The notes beneath the pieces were generated by a model. The model made no database searches. It was not told the DNA's origin and saw only the letters and a program-made list of their open reading frames with translations. 64,000 nucleotides of DNA. Source: Oxyruncus cristatus (lineage: Eukaryota > Chordata > Aves > Passeriformes > Cotingidae). Positions 1-12,391 of this stretch are shown here, in pieces (position 1 is the stretch's first letter; each line of letters opens with the position of its first letter). The translations under genes were made by a program, and so were the position numbers. Location of the stretch: positions 2,032,965 to 2,096,964 of the forward strand of contig VXAY01002475.1 in NCBI GenBank assembly GCA_013399855.1, read 5' to 3'.

Positions 1-2274
1 GGGACTTCTGAAGCTTCCCCTATCTTTAATTTGTCCTGCTCGGAAAAGGCATGGGGTAGTGACAGATGTGAGGATGATACAGCACTGATGCACAGAATTA
101 TTCAGAGGTAAAGTTAGTAATTTATTTTGTCTTTAGGAATTCTCTTTGTGGACTGCTTGGTGATTGTGGAACTCACAGAAAATCAGAAATACTAGGCTTA
201 AGTTTATGTTTCCTTTTGGAAAAGGTTATAACCTTATTGGAATTTGATCTACAGCACGTGTACTTACTGCTTGTAAATCTGTAGTTAGCATGTCAGAAAT
301 CTTTTATCAGTTATTTCAAGGTTATATCTAGAATTGAGCGGGCTTCCAACAACATTCTGGGGAGGTTTGTGTTGAAATCTGTTTCCAAGAAGTATCTGGG
401 CTATCTGCAGGTTGTGTGAAGAATGCCAGGCATTGCTCTGTGCCAAGACATGATAATGGACATGCTCCCATGGAGGCTGCTGTGGCAGAGGCTTACTATT
501 TCTTCCTCTGAGGAGAGATAAGCAAGCTTAAAGCTCTGTGTTTTGACACGCAGGAGATACGCATTTTCGTGGAAACATCACGACAGTCACATACGAAATG
601 TTAATGGTGTGTTAAGGCAGACATGGTGAGGTTGTGCATCAGTGCTGCCTTGTGCTGAGTAGGTTGCTGCCTTCTCTGGGTTGAGAAAAGTCTGTATCCT
701 CTGACTGATACTGCTGATGTTGTCTTATGTGACTGCTTCAGCTCATCTGTGGGGGTACAGCCCCTAAATGAATAACTCACACTGAACTGTGTGTCCAGTT
801 GATTTAGATTCTTTTCTGTTAACCATGCTCAAAGCTGATTTTATTGAAGAGGTAAGCAATTACTGAATAAGTATTTATTTCCTTTTCCCATGTCAAGATT
901 CCTACCCTGATGCAGAACCACCGGTGATGGTACAGGATGTTCTGGATCAGTATGTATTTTCCTGGACCCCTGGTGGTCTCTAACTCACTCCTCCATGTTC
1001 TAGCCCCCAGGGAAAGCACCCTGAGGGTGCTCTCCCCTCCCACTGCAGAATTTCCTCCTGCTGTTTTCAAGTGTTTGCCAGGTACTGTGCAGAGATGAAA
1101 CTCGGTTCAATACTCAAAAGGCTTTTTGGCATTGATTGTCTGGTGGGCATTTGTACTGGTGGTGGGTGTTTTTCTGGAGCTGCTCAAAAGTTTCTTAATT
1201 GCATAAACATCAAGCCCCAGGACTGCTTGACATGATACACTCTAGCAGAGTCCAGCTTTCTTTAACTCTGTGTTTCGTTAGACTAGGTTAGTGGGACTAA
1301 CTTACCCATGAAAAATGAGGATGACTGAGAAATACTATGGCTTCGAGGTCTTGAAGGCTTTTTTTAATATTCAAAAATAAAACCTGATATTCTCATCTTA
1401 TGTTCTTGCTGTTGTTATTATTAATGATAGTATTAGTATTACATTAATGTCTGGTTAAAAAGGAGGAATGGAGTGAGGAAAGTCCAAAACAAGACTGTCT
1501 GGCAAGTAGGAAAACTAGCTTCAGGTTCTCATCCTGCTGGATTTAGGACCTTCTATTTCTTGCACTTGTTGCTACCAGGAGGCTATAACCCCTCCTTCTC
1601 CCTCCCATCTCTGGGAGATGGGAGACTGTCCCTAACAATACTGACATGTGTGCATGAAACATTTCTCTTGTATTATACTGCACTTTTCAATGGAGAAATT
1701 TCACTGAAAAGTTCTCACAATCAGCTTTCGATTTACACCTTTTTTTTCTGTCATTCCTTTCCCTATCCCAAGTTATTATTTAGGCAGGACTTTGTGTCAT
1801 GACTCCTTGCAGAATTCGTATTTAATATTTCCTTAATATAGAATCTAAATTATTTTTGATAATCTATGTAAAGATTATGTATAATACAATTAATTGATAC
1901 AAGTGGTTTCAATTCTCCTTAATATGACAAATCTCTAGTGTGAAATATTCTTAGTTAATGATCAACATAAAATAGATAGAGTTCATTTTTAATGCAAGTA
2001 CAAGATTTGAATTAATTTGTAGTTACAGCAGAGTTATTAAACTGTATAATATATATACACACATACATTCCCTTCTTTTGTTTTTAAAGCTTTTCACATT
2101 GGGCAGATATGATGACGTGGTAGGGAACTTCCTGTCTAAATTCTTTTTCTTTTCCATACTGTATTACCAACAGACATTTATTTGGGGTTGCTCTACAATA
2201 TACTGATACTTCTTTGTGCTAATACTCTCATAACTGACATGCATTTTGGTTGGCAGTGACTCGTGTTTCCAGTT
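1..2274. other. Non-coding stretch, no gene seen
   Basis: I see no recognisable gene or RNA. Short open frames on both strands carry no known domain. The part around 1810-2070 is strongly AT-rich with several TTAAT/ATTAA motifs and could be a conserved non-coding block, which is inference only. The left flank of the LTR insertion ends here with CAGTT. Confidence 0.6.
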
Positions 2275-2795
2275 TGTCATAGTTTAAGCCCACAGCATCT
2301 AAGGCCCACAAAGTGCTCACTCACTGCCCCTTGGTGGGATGGGTCAGAGAATCAGAAGGGTAAAAGGAAGAAAATGTGTGTTGAGATGAAAACAGTTGAA
2401 TAATTCAAATAAAATAATAGTAATAATTACAATGATGACAATAATAATAAATTACAATTGAAAGGAAAATAACAAAAGAGAGAGAAGTAAACCCCAAGAG
2501 AGACAAGTGAAGCAAATGAAAATCACCCACCAAGGGATGCCCAGCCTGTTCCTGAGCAGTGGACCCTGGCCAGCTTTCCTCCCAGTTTACATGGGGAGTG
2601 TGATGTGTTGGGGTCTGTGTCCCCTCCCAGCTTCCTGCGCCCCCAGCCTGCTTGCTGGCAGGGCAGCATGAGCTGCTTGGCGATAACTGAGACATCACTG
2701 GGTTACTATCATTATTTACATCCGAAGTGCAAACCACGGAACTATAACAGCTACTAGGAAGAAAATTAACTCTTCTCCAGCCAAAACCCAGGACA
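2275..2795 (-). mobile_element. Solo LTR of an avian endogenous retrovirus
   Basis: The element is a solo long terminal repeat left after loss of the internal proviral part. Read on the minus strand it begins TGTCCTGGGTTTTGGCTGG at 2795 and ends with a CATGACA-like tail (CTATGACA) at 2275, so it has TG...CA termini. The interior matches, from memory, a widespread bird LTR group: the segment near 2730-2795, the ACTGTTTTCATCTCA-type segment near 2383-2400, and the block corresponding to GGTGGGATGGG near 2333-2343. The flanks CAGTT (2270-2274) and GAGTT (2796-2800) look like a 5-bp target-site duplication with one mismatch, which fits an ERVL-like class better than the 6-bp type. The place where the TATA box usually lies reads CATGTAAACTGGG on the minus strand (2581-2593), so it looks decayed. 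The U5-like half contains an unusual AT-rich expansion (2400-2460). No gag, pol or env sequence adjoins it. Family membership is from memory; the exact subfamily is uncertain. Confidence 0.85.
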
Positions 2796-3987
2796 GAGTT
2801 AATACAGTGTGTAGGTATGAGCCATTGGCCCAGTTTCCACCTGCCACAGAAGTACCTTTTGTCTCTAGGACTCCAACCTGCCCAGGGCAGCGCGGTGCTG
2901 CTGCAGCCTGCCCTGGTCCACGTGCAGGGGGTGAAATCTCCAGCAGAATTCAGCAGGCATGGGAGGTTTGCCCAGACTAATCTACTTTGAGCAGAGTATT
3001 AATGCAAGCAAAAGAGAGCACACAAGAGTACTGGTAAGGGATTAGCATAAAACTGTGTACATTATCATGGTCTCACTTTCTTAGATTTAACGTGAGTGAT
3101 GTTCTTTAATATTGCTATTAAATTTATAGCAGTGAGATAAGCGTCACATTTTCTTACAATTGCATTAAAGATGGGGGAAAAATATTGGGAGAAGTGCCAA
3201 ATGGAATCTGAATGTTGCTTAAAAGACACGTGGGATGGAAGAAGCAACTTGCAGGGAACATCTGTTTCTGCTGGACCTTGTCACTTTTCTGTCAGTTGTA
3301 ACACTGAGTTAATCAGATTCCTTTAAAAACTGTTGTGTTTAAAATGCAGCACAGATCAAAAATAACTATCCAATGTGCTGGAGTCTGTACATGTTATGGA
3401 ACCACTTAAAAATGAGGACAGAACTTGGTTTAAATGTATCCCCTTGCCTTTTCTCCCAGTACAGTGTATTAGTTAAAGTTCAAGGGATTTAAAGTGGTTT
3501 AATCCTCACTGTTCTTCATATTCCCACTGTTTCACAGGTCAGTGAGCTGCAACATTTGTGTTGTGTTTAAAAATACGTATTTTAATGTACTGGCTAGATG
3601 CCAAAATTTGTTCAAAGACTGTAACTGAAAGAATTCTTTAGTTGTAACTGCCTTGTTTGGTTTATTTAACCCCAAAAAGTATATCAAAATAAGAGTGTAA
3701 TGCCAGCCTGTGTTACTGTAGGAGCTCTTTGTGTTGGGTGAACTGTACCAGGCCCAGAGCCAAAGCAGCCTGAGGGTTTGGACCAGCCTTTCCTACCCTG
3801 AGTATCCTGTGGTTGCCTTGTTGCTTTCTAATGGGACAACATACTCTAGGATGTACTGGGGGGAAAAAGAACCTACATCTTCTCTTGGGAGACCAACATA
3901 TATGGTCTACTAGTGGTTTCCTAGAGATTTTCTGAGAGAGGTGGGTTCTTCTGTCATGGTGTATTTCGATTCTTCAATTTCCCAACT
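2796..3987. other. Non-coding stretch, no gene seen
   Basis: No gene is recognised. It holds a GC-rich hairpin at 2882-2916 (listed separately) and a perfect 14-bp palindrome AAAATACGTATTTT at 3570-3583. The rest is AT-leaning unique sequence. Confidence 0.55.
2882..2916. repeat. GC-rich 9-bp inverted repeat
   Basis: CCAGGGCAG at 2882-2890 pairs perfectly with CTGCCCTGG at 2908-2916 around a 17-nt loop. A nearby CTGCCC-A-GGGCAG palindrome (2878-2890) shares the left arm, so the motif CTGCCC occurs three times as an arm. It is too short to be a microRNA precursor on its own. Confidence 0.7.
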
Positions 3988-4050
3988 GTTGTTTTTTGGG
4001 TTTTTTTGTTTATTTGTTTTGTTTTGTTCCTTTTTGTTTTGTTTTGTTCC
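3988..4050. repeat. TTTTG simple repeat
   Basis: This is a T-rich low-complexity run of (T)3-7G units. Its end contains an 18-bp direct repeat with a 20-bp offset (4013-4030 and 4033-4050), both ending GTTCC, which suggests slippage growth. Confidence 0.9.
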
Positions 4051-7000
4051 TTGAGACATTTTCCACAGAACAGATGTGAATTTTTCTGAAAACATTATGA
4101 TGGCTAATGTTAGACCTGTGGTACCATTAAATCCTTTTTAATATGAAGGGAATCATGGCAGTAAGCTAAGACTTAAATTTTTTTTGCTAGGGAACATTTA
4201 TTACATCAATGTAGATGTAATAAAAAATTAAATAGTTTGCTGCATCACTCTTCATATTCTCTCTAAAAATTATTATCTTTGTTTATTATTGTAATGTTCA
4301 ACAGTACAATAAAAATATATGGCATTGTTGATTAAAATCTTAAAATAGTCTGTTAAAAAACATTTTGGAAGGTACAGAGTCTTCATGCTGCAGCTGCAGT
4401 TATGCCAATTAATGCTGTGATGTTGTTAAATCTCACAAGCTGTGAGGCATCATTATTTGAGTAAGGGACCTCTAAAGAGACCCATCGCACTTCGAGTATG
4501 GTGCTGGTAAATCAGTGGGCAATATTCTCCTCTTTGAGTCAACACAGAACAAATGTCCCAGTATGGTGCTGGGAGAAGACAGTATTGCTGGAAACACCAT
4601 GCTAAGATGCCTGTAAGTCATAAATTCGAGGTCACGATTATTTGCGGTTCACACACCTCTTTGCATTATTTTTGCAAGACAGGGGTGTGAATCCTGGTGT
4701 GTTGGCCAAACTCCAGTTTGAGCAATTACGTTTTATGCCTGAAATTCCCCTGTAGTTCCAGCTCGATATGTTTCACATCTTGGTTTGTACTGTTGCTGTG
4801 TAGTGTTAAGCAGCTGACATTTTTAACTCTATGAAAAGCTGCATTTTAGATGTGAGTCTTGCCTGTGATCGCAGTCCAGCACTTTTGAAAAGACTCAGAG
4901 CGAAACCTGTTGTGCAAGAAAAAGTCGATACAGACATTATGGAAAACTCCAGAAGGTTTGTGGAAGTGTCCAATACATAAGCTGAGTGTCCTTGCACTCC
5001 TGCCCTGTGTCCCATTTGGATCTGTAACCTTTGTGGGGCGTTCCCAGCCATGCAGGAGACACGGATGTGGTGGAGAAGAAAGCATGGGCTATGGGAATTT
5101 TGGTGGTAGGTCCTGTGGGAAACTCCAGTAGCACAGGAACGAGCTGGCAGTGGCAAGCACTGCTGAGATTCCCTCTCCATTGTTCTTGGCCATTTCCCCA
5201 TGGCTGTGTTTTGTGTGGGATCCCACATGCCTTCCCAGGAGCCAGCACGGTGTCAAGCCCCAGGCCCTGGGTTGGGTGCTGGGTCCTCAGGAGTGACCCT
5301 GGTGGCACTGCCAGCCCTGTGTCCTTCTCCCCAGCTGCAGGGAATCACTGATTCCCAACTGCCATGGCCCCACTGCTGGGTCTGTGTGATGCCATGCAAA
5401 CCCCGTGTGCTCAGAGATGCTTGGCCAGGCACAGACCTCTCATGAGGGGTGAGACTGTTCCCATGGAGCAGCAACAGTGGCACATACGGTGCTGTAAATA
5501 GGATTGTCCAGGGCTGATCTCTGTTTACGTCCCTTTTCTTTCAAAAGAAGAGGCCAAGATCAAAAGCCTTACCCAATCAGTCAGGCTTTAATCACATGAA
5601 GCACTTGAGCACATGCCTTACGTTAAGGATTATTGCTGATTTCAAGGAGATAAACACATGCTAAAACAGGGACTCGTATCTGGTCTGTGGAAACTTCATA
5701 TCCCCGTGTCTGTCTGGCAGACTGCTTCACCCTTTCATTTGCTTTAGGGTGAGGTGAACACGCTGTTGAATCAAAAAGAAGCAGAAGAATGTATCAAAAC
5801 ACAAAAGACTCGTTGCCTTAAGATCAGTTTTAAGTAAAGCACAGGTAGAATTTAAGCCAATAGAAAGGCTCTGTGTGCCTTCATTGGGCTTTGCAACAGG
5901 CACCATTTGGCATCTAAACAGACCCTTGTCTTCTCAGACTTCTGTGACGAGTCAGAATTTGGTTTTCTGCTGTTTCCATTTCAAATGGGGAGGCACATGC
6001 AAGGACCATATGCATAGAGGCCCACAGAGGGCTGACACTGTGCACACAAAGAGTAATTACACCCACAGCAATGATTAGTTTACAAATTAAATGTTTTTGA
6101 CATCTTTCACTTAGCTGGAAGTTAGTGTATATCAGAATATACAGTGTTTGCATAATATTTATATAGTATTCTGTGATCAAAGGTTATTGTTACATGCAAG
6201 ACAGATTCAGCAAACTATTTTCAGGTGAACCCTTCTTTCTACTTCTAAGTCTATGCCATATTTTCTTGGTTGTTTCTCTGTTAATGGCATGACCAGACAC
6301 TGGATCCTAGCTCCTGAAAGCAAAAATAGTGGGTCTGGGAGAAGTCACAGGGTTAACATGCTAACTTAGAGTCTTGGTCTACCTTTAATTGAAGTGGGTG
6401 TCCTCAGCAAGTGGCTTCTCCCATTAGAAATTATTTTCTGCCAGAAATCTATATTCTGTCATACCCAATTATGCACCCTACTAATCAACAGAGAACTTGG
6501 TAGCACCCCAACATGGAGAAGTCTGCATCTGTTCTAAATCCTGCCCTTCTAAGCAGGATTATTGCCAAGCACTGTGAAGATTGCTTAGCTGGGTACAAAA
6601 GATGCTGTACCCTAGCCAAAAGAGGGAAGAAATTCTGATTTTATTTGAATGAGCTTATTTTATTGGATAGAAGGAAGTAATTGAATTATTTAAAATAAGA
6701 TTCTGTGTTTTTAAGAAAAACTTCAGCAAATAGTACCTCATAAAAATCCCTTGAAATAACAGAAGAATGCAAGGGTCCTCTGCAGTTCAAATATCTCAGA
6801 TGCTTTTACACTTCTTTGAAAGTAAAATACTACTAGGTGTGGTTTTGACTATGGTTGTAGCCTCCTATCAGCTCATTTATCAAACCTGTCAGGTGTTAAA
6901 ATGGTTAAGCAGATGCTTACTGTTAAGCACTCGAGCATTATAACCAGTCTCAACGAGGCTGCTTAAAGTGTTCCGTGGGACAGTTCTTGCTGCTGCCTGG

Positions 7001-7679
7001 TCCCCACCCCGCAGCACAGCCACACACGTGGTGGTTGTAACATCCGTGTAACATCCTCCATATTTCCATGTTTACAGGCCACCAGAGTCCCTTGGAGGGA
7101 CCAGCTCTGTCACTGAACTAGAGAAGGTGCTGGGTGAAGACACATTAAATAGGTCAGCACTTTTTTTGGCTCAGAAAAAGAGATGGCCATGAGAAGATGT
7201 AACAGAGGAGATATGAAAAGTAGAAGAGGTGTCAGAAGGGTCGCTCAAGAGCTGGGAGGTATTGGATGAACCTGTGAGGCAGCACAATTAAAATTTAACT
7301 TTCTTGTAGAAAAAAAATCCTTTTTTTTTTCCTACCCATCACAAAATCTCAGCACATAGAACATTGTGGAGGCCAGAAGTATAAATAATTTGAACAGGAA
7401 TTCAATAATACGAAGTAAGAATAGTCCACTGAGTGTAACCAGGTATGCTGCTGCAGGTATGACTGCCACAAACCATGGCCTGTGGCAAGCACAAGGACCT
7501 GGCTGGTCTGCAGGTGTTCTTCACATGGACTGTATCCTTAGCCATGCCCTGCTGCCACTCTGTAAATTATCATCTGCCATTTTCTAATAACTGCAGTGTA
7601 TTTTGTTGGGGCTTTTGTTGTGTTCTTTTTTACTGTTTTTATTTATTAATTTTTTAGTTATTTGTTTTATTTTCCTTTG
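4051..7679. other. Non-coding stretch, no gene seen
   Basis: No gene is recognised. 4980-5480 is GC-richer and gives several overlapping open frames on both strands, a pattern that comes from base composition rather than coding; none shows a known domain. 6100-6180 and 6640-6720 are AT-rich. A mixed poly-A/poly-T patch lies at 7309-7330. Confidence 0.55.
4197..4224. repeat. 11-bp perfect inverted repeat
   Basis: TTTATTACATC (4197-4207) and GATGTAATAAA (4214-4224) are exact reverse complements separated by AATGTA. The arms are AT-rich, so a short cruciform or a dimeric binding site is possible. Chance occurrence in AT-rich DNA is also plausible. Confidence 0.85.
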
Positions 7680-7731
7680 AGAACTGCATGATCAACCCAG
7701 GCCATTCAATGGTTCAATGATTCTATGGTTA
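7680..7731 (+). mobile_element. Possible CR1 LINE 3' tail
   Basis: The segment ending GGTTCAATGATTCTATGG (near 7711-7728) resembles the short ATTCTATGA-type repeat that terminates CR1 retrotransposons in birds, and CCAGGCCATTC precedes it. The body upstream (7470-7680) is too diverged for me to assign. If real, the element is on the plus strand with its 3' end near 7731. Confidence 0.4.
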
Positions 7732-10400
7732 TTATTCCAAATGGTAGGATGAGGGGTTTTTCCCATTAATATAGCAAGTATGACTCAATCATCCATTCCT
7801 CCTTTCCCACGTGTCACAGGAGAGTGTTGGAGGGGCTGTTACAAAAAGGGGTTCATGGAGACAACTTTTAGCAGTTCAGGTGAGCTGTTCCTGTGCAGGT
7901 CAAACTACAGCACTTTTGGTGAAGGTGCCACACGTCTATCCATGTTGCACTGCTCCTTACAGGTTTGCTTTGTTTACAGGAGGATGGGAAGCTCTTGAGT
8001 ATTTTTGTAAATTAGATGGGTTCTTTTCCCCCCAGAGACTCTATAAATGTTGCATTTACCTAATACACTGTTCCTATCCCTGAAGATGTCAGGCTGGTGT
8101 TTTAGCACTCCCTCTGTTCAAACGCCTTGAGTGTGGAAGGTGGGTAATGCAGCTCAGTACAGTTTTGGTTAAGTGCTGAGGCTACTTATAATTCCATTGT
8201 GGTTTTCCACTACTATTAACAAGTAAGTGGCTCTCTAGGCTGGAATGCCGGTGCAGGCACAAGGGAATCACTCTCCAGACAGAGTTCAGCAGGGGGACGC
8301 CACATGTGCAGCTGAGCAGCAGACCTTACCTGTGCTACAGCTATTCCTAGGCTCTGCTCTACTTCTCCCTTTACCATCTTGAAAGGATTAAATCCAATGG
8401 AGATATTTCACATCTGAGATGCACTTTCTTATTACTGGAATAATTTGGGAAAAAAAAAAAAAATCTCATTCCTGAGGAATAAAAGGATCCAAGTGAGAAA
8501 AAGTATAAGTATGCCTCTGCTCGCAACAAAGTCCTTTCAATCTGCATTTAAATGAAGGTATTGACTATGTAAAACACAAGGCTGCCCAAGGCAGAACATA
8601 AATAGTGTTTGCCAGGCACAGTGTTTGATGTGGGTTTCCACATAAGGTATTGAAGGCACACATCGGTAAATCCTGAACCTGCCAACTCTTTCCTCTGCAG
8701 TGTCACTCCAGTCTAGTTAAGAGTGTATTTAGAAAGTAGCTAAACACACTTTTGTGGAAATCATTAAATAACACAGCAATTCATACATTTGCTGCAGACA
8801 GCCTCTAATGCACGTTATTAACTGAAAATAAAATCTCAGCATTTATCTTTTATGTTATTTTATCTTTAAAAAAATGAGATGCCCAGTATGACTGAGAATA
8901 TAATACCCTAAAGTTTAAGACTGGTTTGTAAACACAGTCCCTAGTGCCTCCTATTGATCTTTTGCTATTTTAATGCATTTTTACTGACCGACATGTCCTG
9001 TGGTAAAGAATATTGCCTAAATTAGTTATCTGATTGGTTCTTTTGATTAATGATGGGACTGTGCTTCATTACACATGACAACATGATCAGAATAATCACT
9101 GCAGCCATAGAAGTTGGGACTGGAATTTTTTATTCCTTCATTTTTAAAGTTCATTTATAAAATTATTTAATGTATATGTCCTAAGTTGTAATTTATTTAC
9201 ATGACACTTTTTTCGATGGGAACTGTTGTACTGTGTCACAAATGGCTAAGAAAACAAGGTAAACTAGATGTACAAATCAATGTCTTCTGGCTCAAGGGGA
9301 AAAAAACATAATCAAGATTCAAGAGCTGACCTTGTCCAAAGTCCAACTTGTCACACAACAAACAGTGAGGTGCCCAACAAATCACTGGGATCAGCAGGAT
9401 GTATTCAAAGGAATGTTTAAATGATGTTATTCCTTGCTGAAGTTCCTACCAAAATTTCCGAGATTGTGCGTGCTGGGGTGAAATCAGCATTTTGGGTCCC
9501 CAGGGTAGAGCACAGGGTGGATGCACTGAAGTGGGAGAAGTGTCTCTCCAGGACCCACTGCTGGGATGCCAACAGATGCTTCACAGCATTTCTGACACCC
9601 CTCCTGGATGGGCCCATTCCAGAGCAACTGACCTGCAAAACCACTCGAGGCAACAAATGGGTCCCCAGAGTGAAAAGGTTTCCTCATTAAACCCCAGAGC
9701 CAATCTGAGCAAATACCAACAACCTGCAAGTGAATACACTTAAATTCTGCAAAGCTAAACCACACTTTGTGTAGAGGACCAAGACCAGATGTGCTGCTCA
9801 GCATCATCTTATCCCTGTGCTATCTGCCATGGTTTATAGCACCTTCACATGCTTTGAGGTTCTTGATTGCTTTTTAGTAGGTCATTGTGGGATTGATCTG
9901 TTTGAATTTATAAGGACATGCATGCCACCTTATGTCATGTTGATGAATGATTCAAAATTTTAAATGGCAATTCAACATTTAATGTTTTGAAAAATGTTTA
10001 AATGGTGTCATGCACAGAATAAATGGCAGCTTTCATTTTCTTTCTTCAAAATTCCCTGCCAGCCTGTTTACATGATGTTGACAGACATTTTAGCGTTTGC
10101 CAGAGAAATAATGTGAAGGGTTGGATACTTGCCATAAAATGGTTTCCTCTCTATGGCAAGTGTGGAAACAAATGTGTGCATGCACAGTACATACACACAC
10201 ATATATTTTTAACATATTTCCAAACAAAAAAATGTTTGTTTGCTGTTACAACTGCAGAAATGTATCTTAAAGCAGAGTAGCTCCAAAAGGGGTAGAAACT
10301 CAGAGCTCACAGGAGTCAGAGCATGACTGACCCCTGACTGAGTCCAGCTCACTGTGTACAATGTGACACATTCACTGCAAAGCTCAGGGATGGTCTTGCT
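7732..10400. other. Non-coding stretch, no gene seen
   Basis: No gene is recognised. It contains a 14-nt A run (8450-8463), a CTCF-like motif near 8286-8297 and an AT-rich part (8700-9300). 9440-9820 shows overlapping open frames on both strands without any known domain. A strong pyrimidine tract plus CTGCAG at 8685-8700 looks like a splice acceptor, but I find no convincing donor after it. Confidence 0.5.
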
Positions 10401-11931
10401 AATCAGCAGCTCAACAACTTTAATTTCAACCCCCAATTTCAACCCCAAATTTTGTCAAATTCTGATGCAACAACTAAAGAATGCATTTGTAAATGGAATA
10501 TATCACATGCCAATATACTCCTGTTCTTACTGTACCATGTTTATGATGCTTTGTGTCACTTTAAGACTTTATTGTACTGGCTCCATGTAACACATTTTCT
10601 GCATATAAAAGTAAATGTCTATACAGATTTAGGGCCCAATCCTTTATGTACATATGCACTTTAAATGGACCTCAGCATTCATGTGATAGATTTTCCTGCT
10701 GGGATTGCAAGAGGAAGGCTGATCTTTGTTGTGTGTAGTAAATCCGAAAGTTTAATATGCCAATGATTCCATTTCCATGGAATAACTATGGATTTAGGAT
10801 GTTGCACTGAGTTAATTTTAGCTTGTCTTTAGACATTCATTTTGTGGCTAACAACATTTGATAATTATGGTGTAATACCAAGCTTTTGTTTCCTGGGAAG
10901 AGATTGCAATTGTATGAAATATGTTTAATCATGGTTAAACACTCTTTGGCTTCTCATGCTGGTTCCAGCTACACTGAGGCTGTTTGGTGTTGCCTTTGCA
11001 TGTAGGTGACCGAAGCATTAATACCTCTCCTATGAAATCAATTCTGAATGATGTATCGATACACTGAGCTTATGATTCTTACATTCCAGGATTGTTTTCT
11101 TACTACCACATTAGAAATTGCGACTGGTCAATGAAATGTCAGCACTTCAAGGCTTTCCAAAGCAGGACCTGTCTTAAAAGCAGTTGCACACTACTGAATG
11201 GGTCAGTGAGTTTTACTATTAGAGGTATATGAAATATTAAAGGACATTGAAGATTTCCAACTTTACTTAAAAAGTAAATTTTTAATTAGCAGATGTAATG
11301 GAATTGTTTTTTTTTCCTTCTGGAATTGATGAATATGTTATATGTAGAGCATGCGTCTTTACTTCCAAATGCGGAATTGGTGCATTTCTCTATTCAAAGG
11401 TTGTTTTCTATCAATACAAGCAGATAATTGGTTATGCTAGTTGAATCTCTGCGTGTGTATGTATGTGTTACTTAAAAGCTTACCAACAGATACAGCAGCT
11501 TATGGAGCTTGTTGTATGGCAATGCAACCTTCTATGCATTATGGGATTAGAGCATGTAAAATTGATGTTGAATATGCAAGGTATATGTTAATCTGATTAA
11601 ATGAACGGAGAATTGCCCAATGCAATCAATTGAAATATTCAACAACTTTGTGTTGAACTTGAAGGAAATTATCACCTTGAGGCTGCCAAACCCATGATAC
11701 AACTTTGCATTTGCAATAATATTTGCCTATTTAGCATTAAACCCCATATATATATATATACATATATATAGTGTTTTTGTAACGAAGTAAGATTAGTCCA
11801 TCAAGGAGAGGCTTGTTAGAACTGGAAATGCAACAGTCTCTGCTATCTAGAAATGTTAAATGTTGGTTGAAGGATTTTAGAGTGTTTTTACTCATATTGC
11901 ATGGGGGGTTTTTTTACAAAAAGAAATGCAA
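10401..11931. other. AT-rich block resembling conserved non-coding DNA
   Basis: No gene is seen. The block, especially 10800-11700, is non-repetitive and AT-rich, with many TAAT/ATTA, TTGCAT and GATAATTA-type motifs and long stretches free of simple repeats. That texture is typical of vertebrate conserved enhancers near developmental genes. No alignment was possible, so conservation is inferred only. A (TA)n microsatellite interrupts it at 11746-11770. Confidence 0.35.
11746..11770. repeat. (TA)n microsatellite
   Basis: This is an alternating AT tract of about 25 bp with one C interruption at 11761. It is likely length-polymorphic. Confidence 0.9.
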
Positions 11932-12391
11932 AGGCATCTATATTATTTTATCACTTTATTATTTGTTTATTTTCCCTGAAAATAAAATGACTTGATTTAA
12001 GTGCGTGATACTATTTACTTGTATTTTAAAGCCTCGCATAAGATTATACAGCAGATTGAAATGCATACTTATGTTTGTTTCTTTCATTGGACAGCTATGC
12101 TAAAGCAAATAAAATCAAACACATACATTCCCTTTCAGTGGTTTACAAACTGTAAGTTATGAGGCATCTATATTATTTTATCACTTTATTATTTGTTTAT
12201 TTTCCCTGAAAATAAAATGACTTGATTTAAGTGCGTGATACTATTTACTTGTATTTTAAAGCCTCGCATAAGATTATACAGCAGATTGAAATGCATACTT
12301 ATGTTTGTTTCTTTCATTGGACAGCTATGCTAAAGCAAATAAAATCAAACACATACATTCCCTTTCAGTGGTTTACAAACTGTAAGTTATG
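11932..12391. repeat. Perfect 230-bp tandem duplication
   Basis: Copy 1 is 11932-12161 and copy 2 is 12162-12391. Reading both base by base I find no difference over 230 bp. Both begin AGGCATCTATATTATTTTAT and end GGTTTACAAACTGTAAGTTATG. The bases just outside (11931 A versus 12161 G; 12392 G versus 12162 A) break the periodicity, so the limits are exact and no microhomology is visible at the junction. The unit is unique AT-rich sequence, not a known repeat. It is either a very recent duplication in this individual or species, or an assembly error. Confidence 0.97.
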
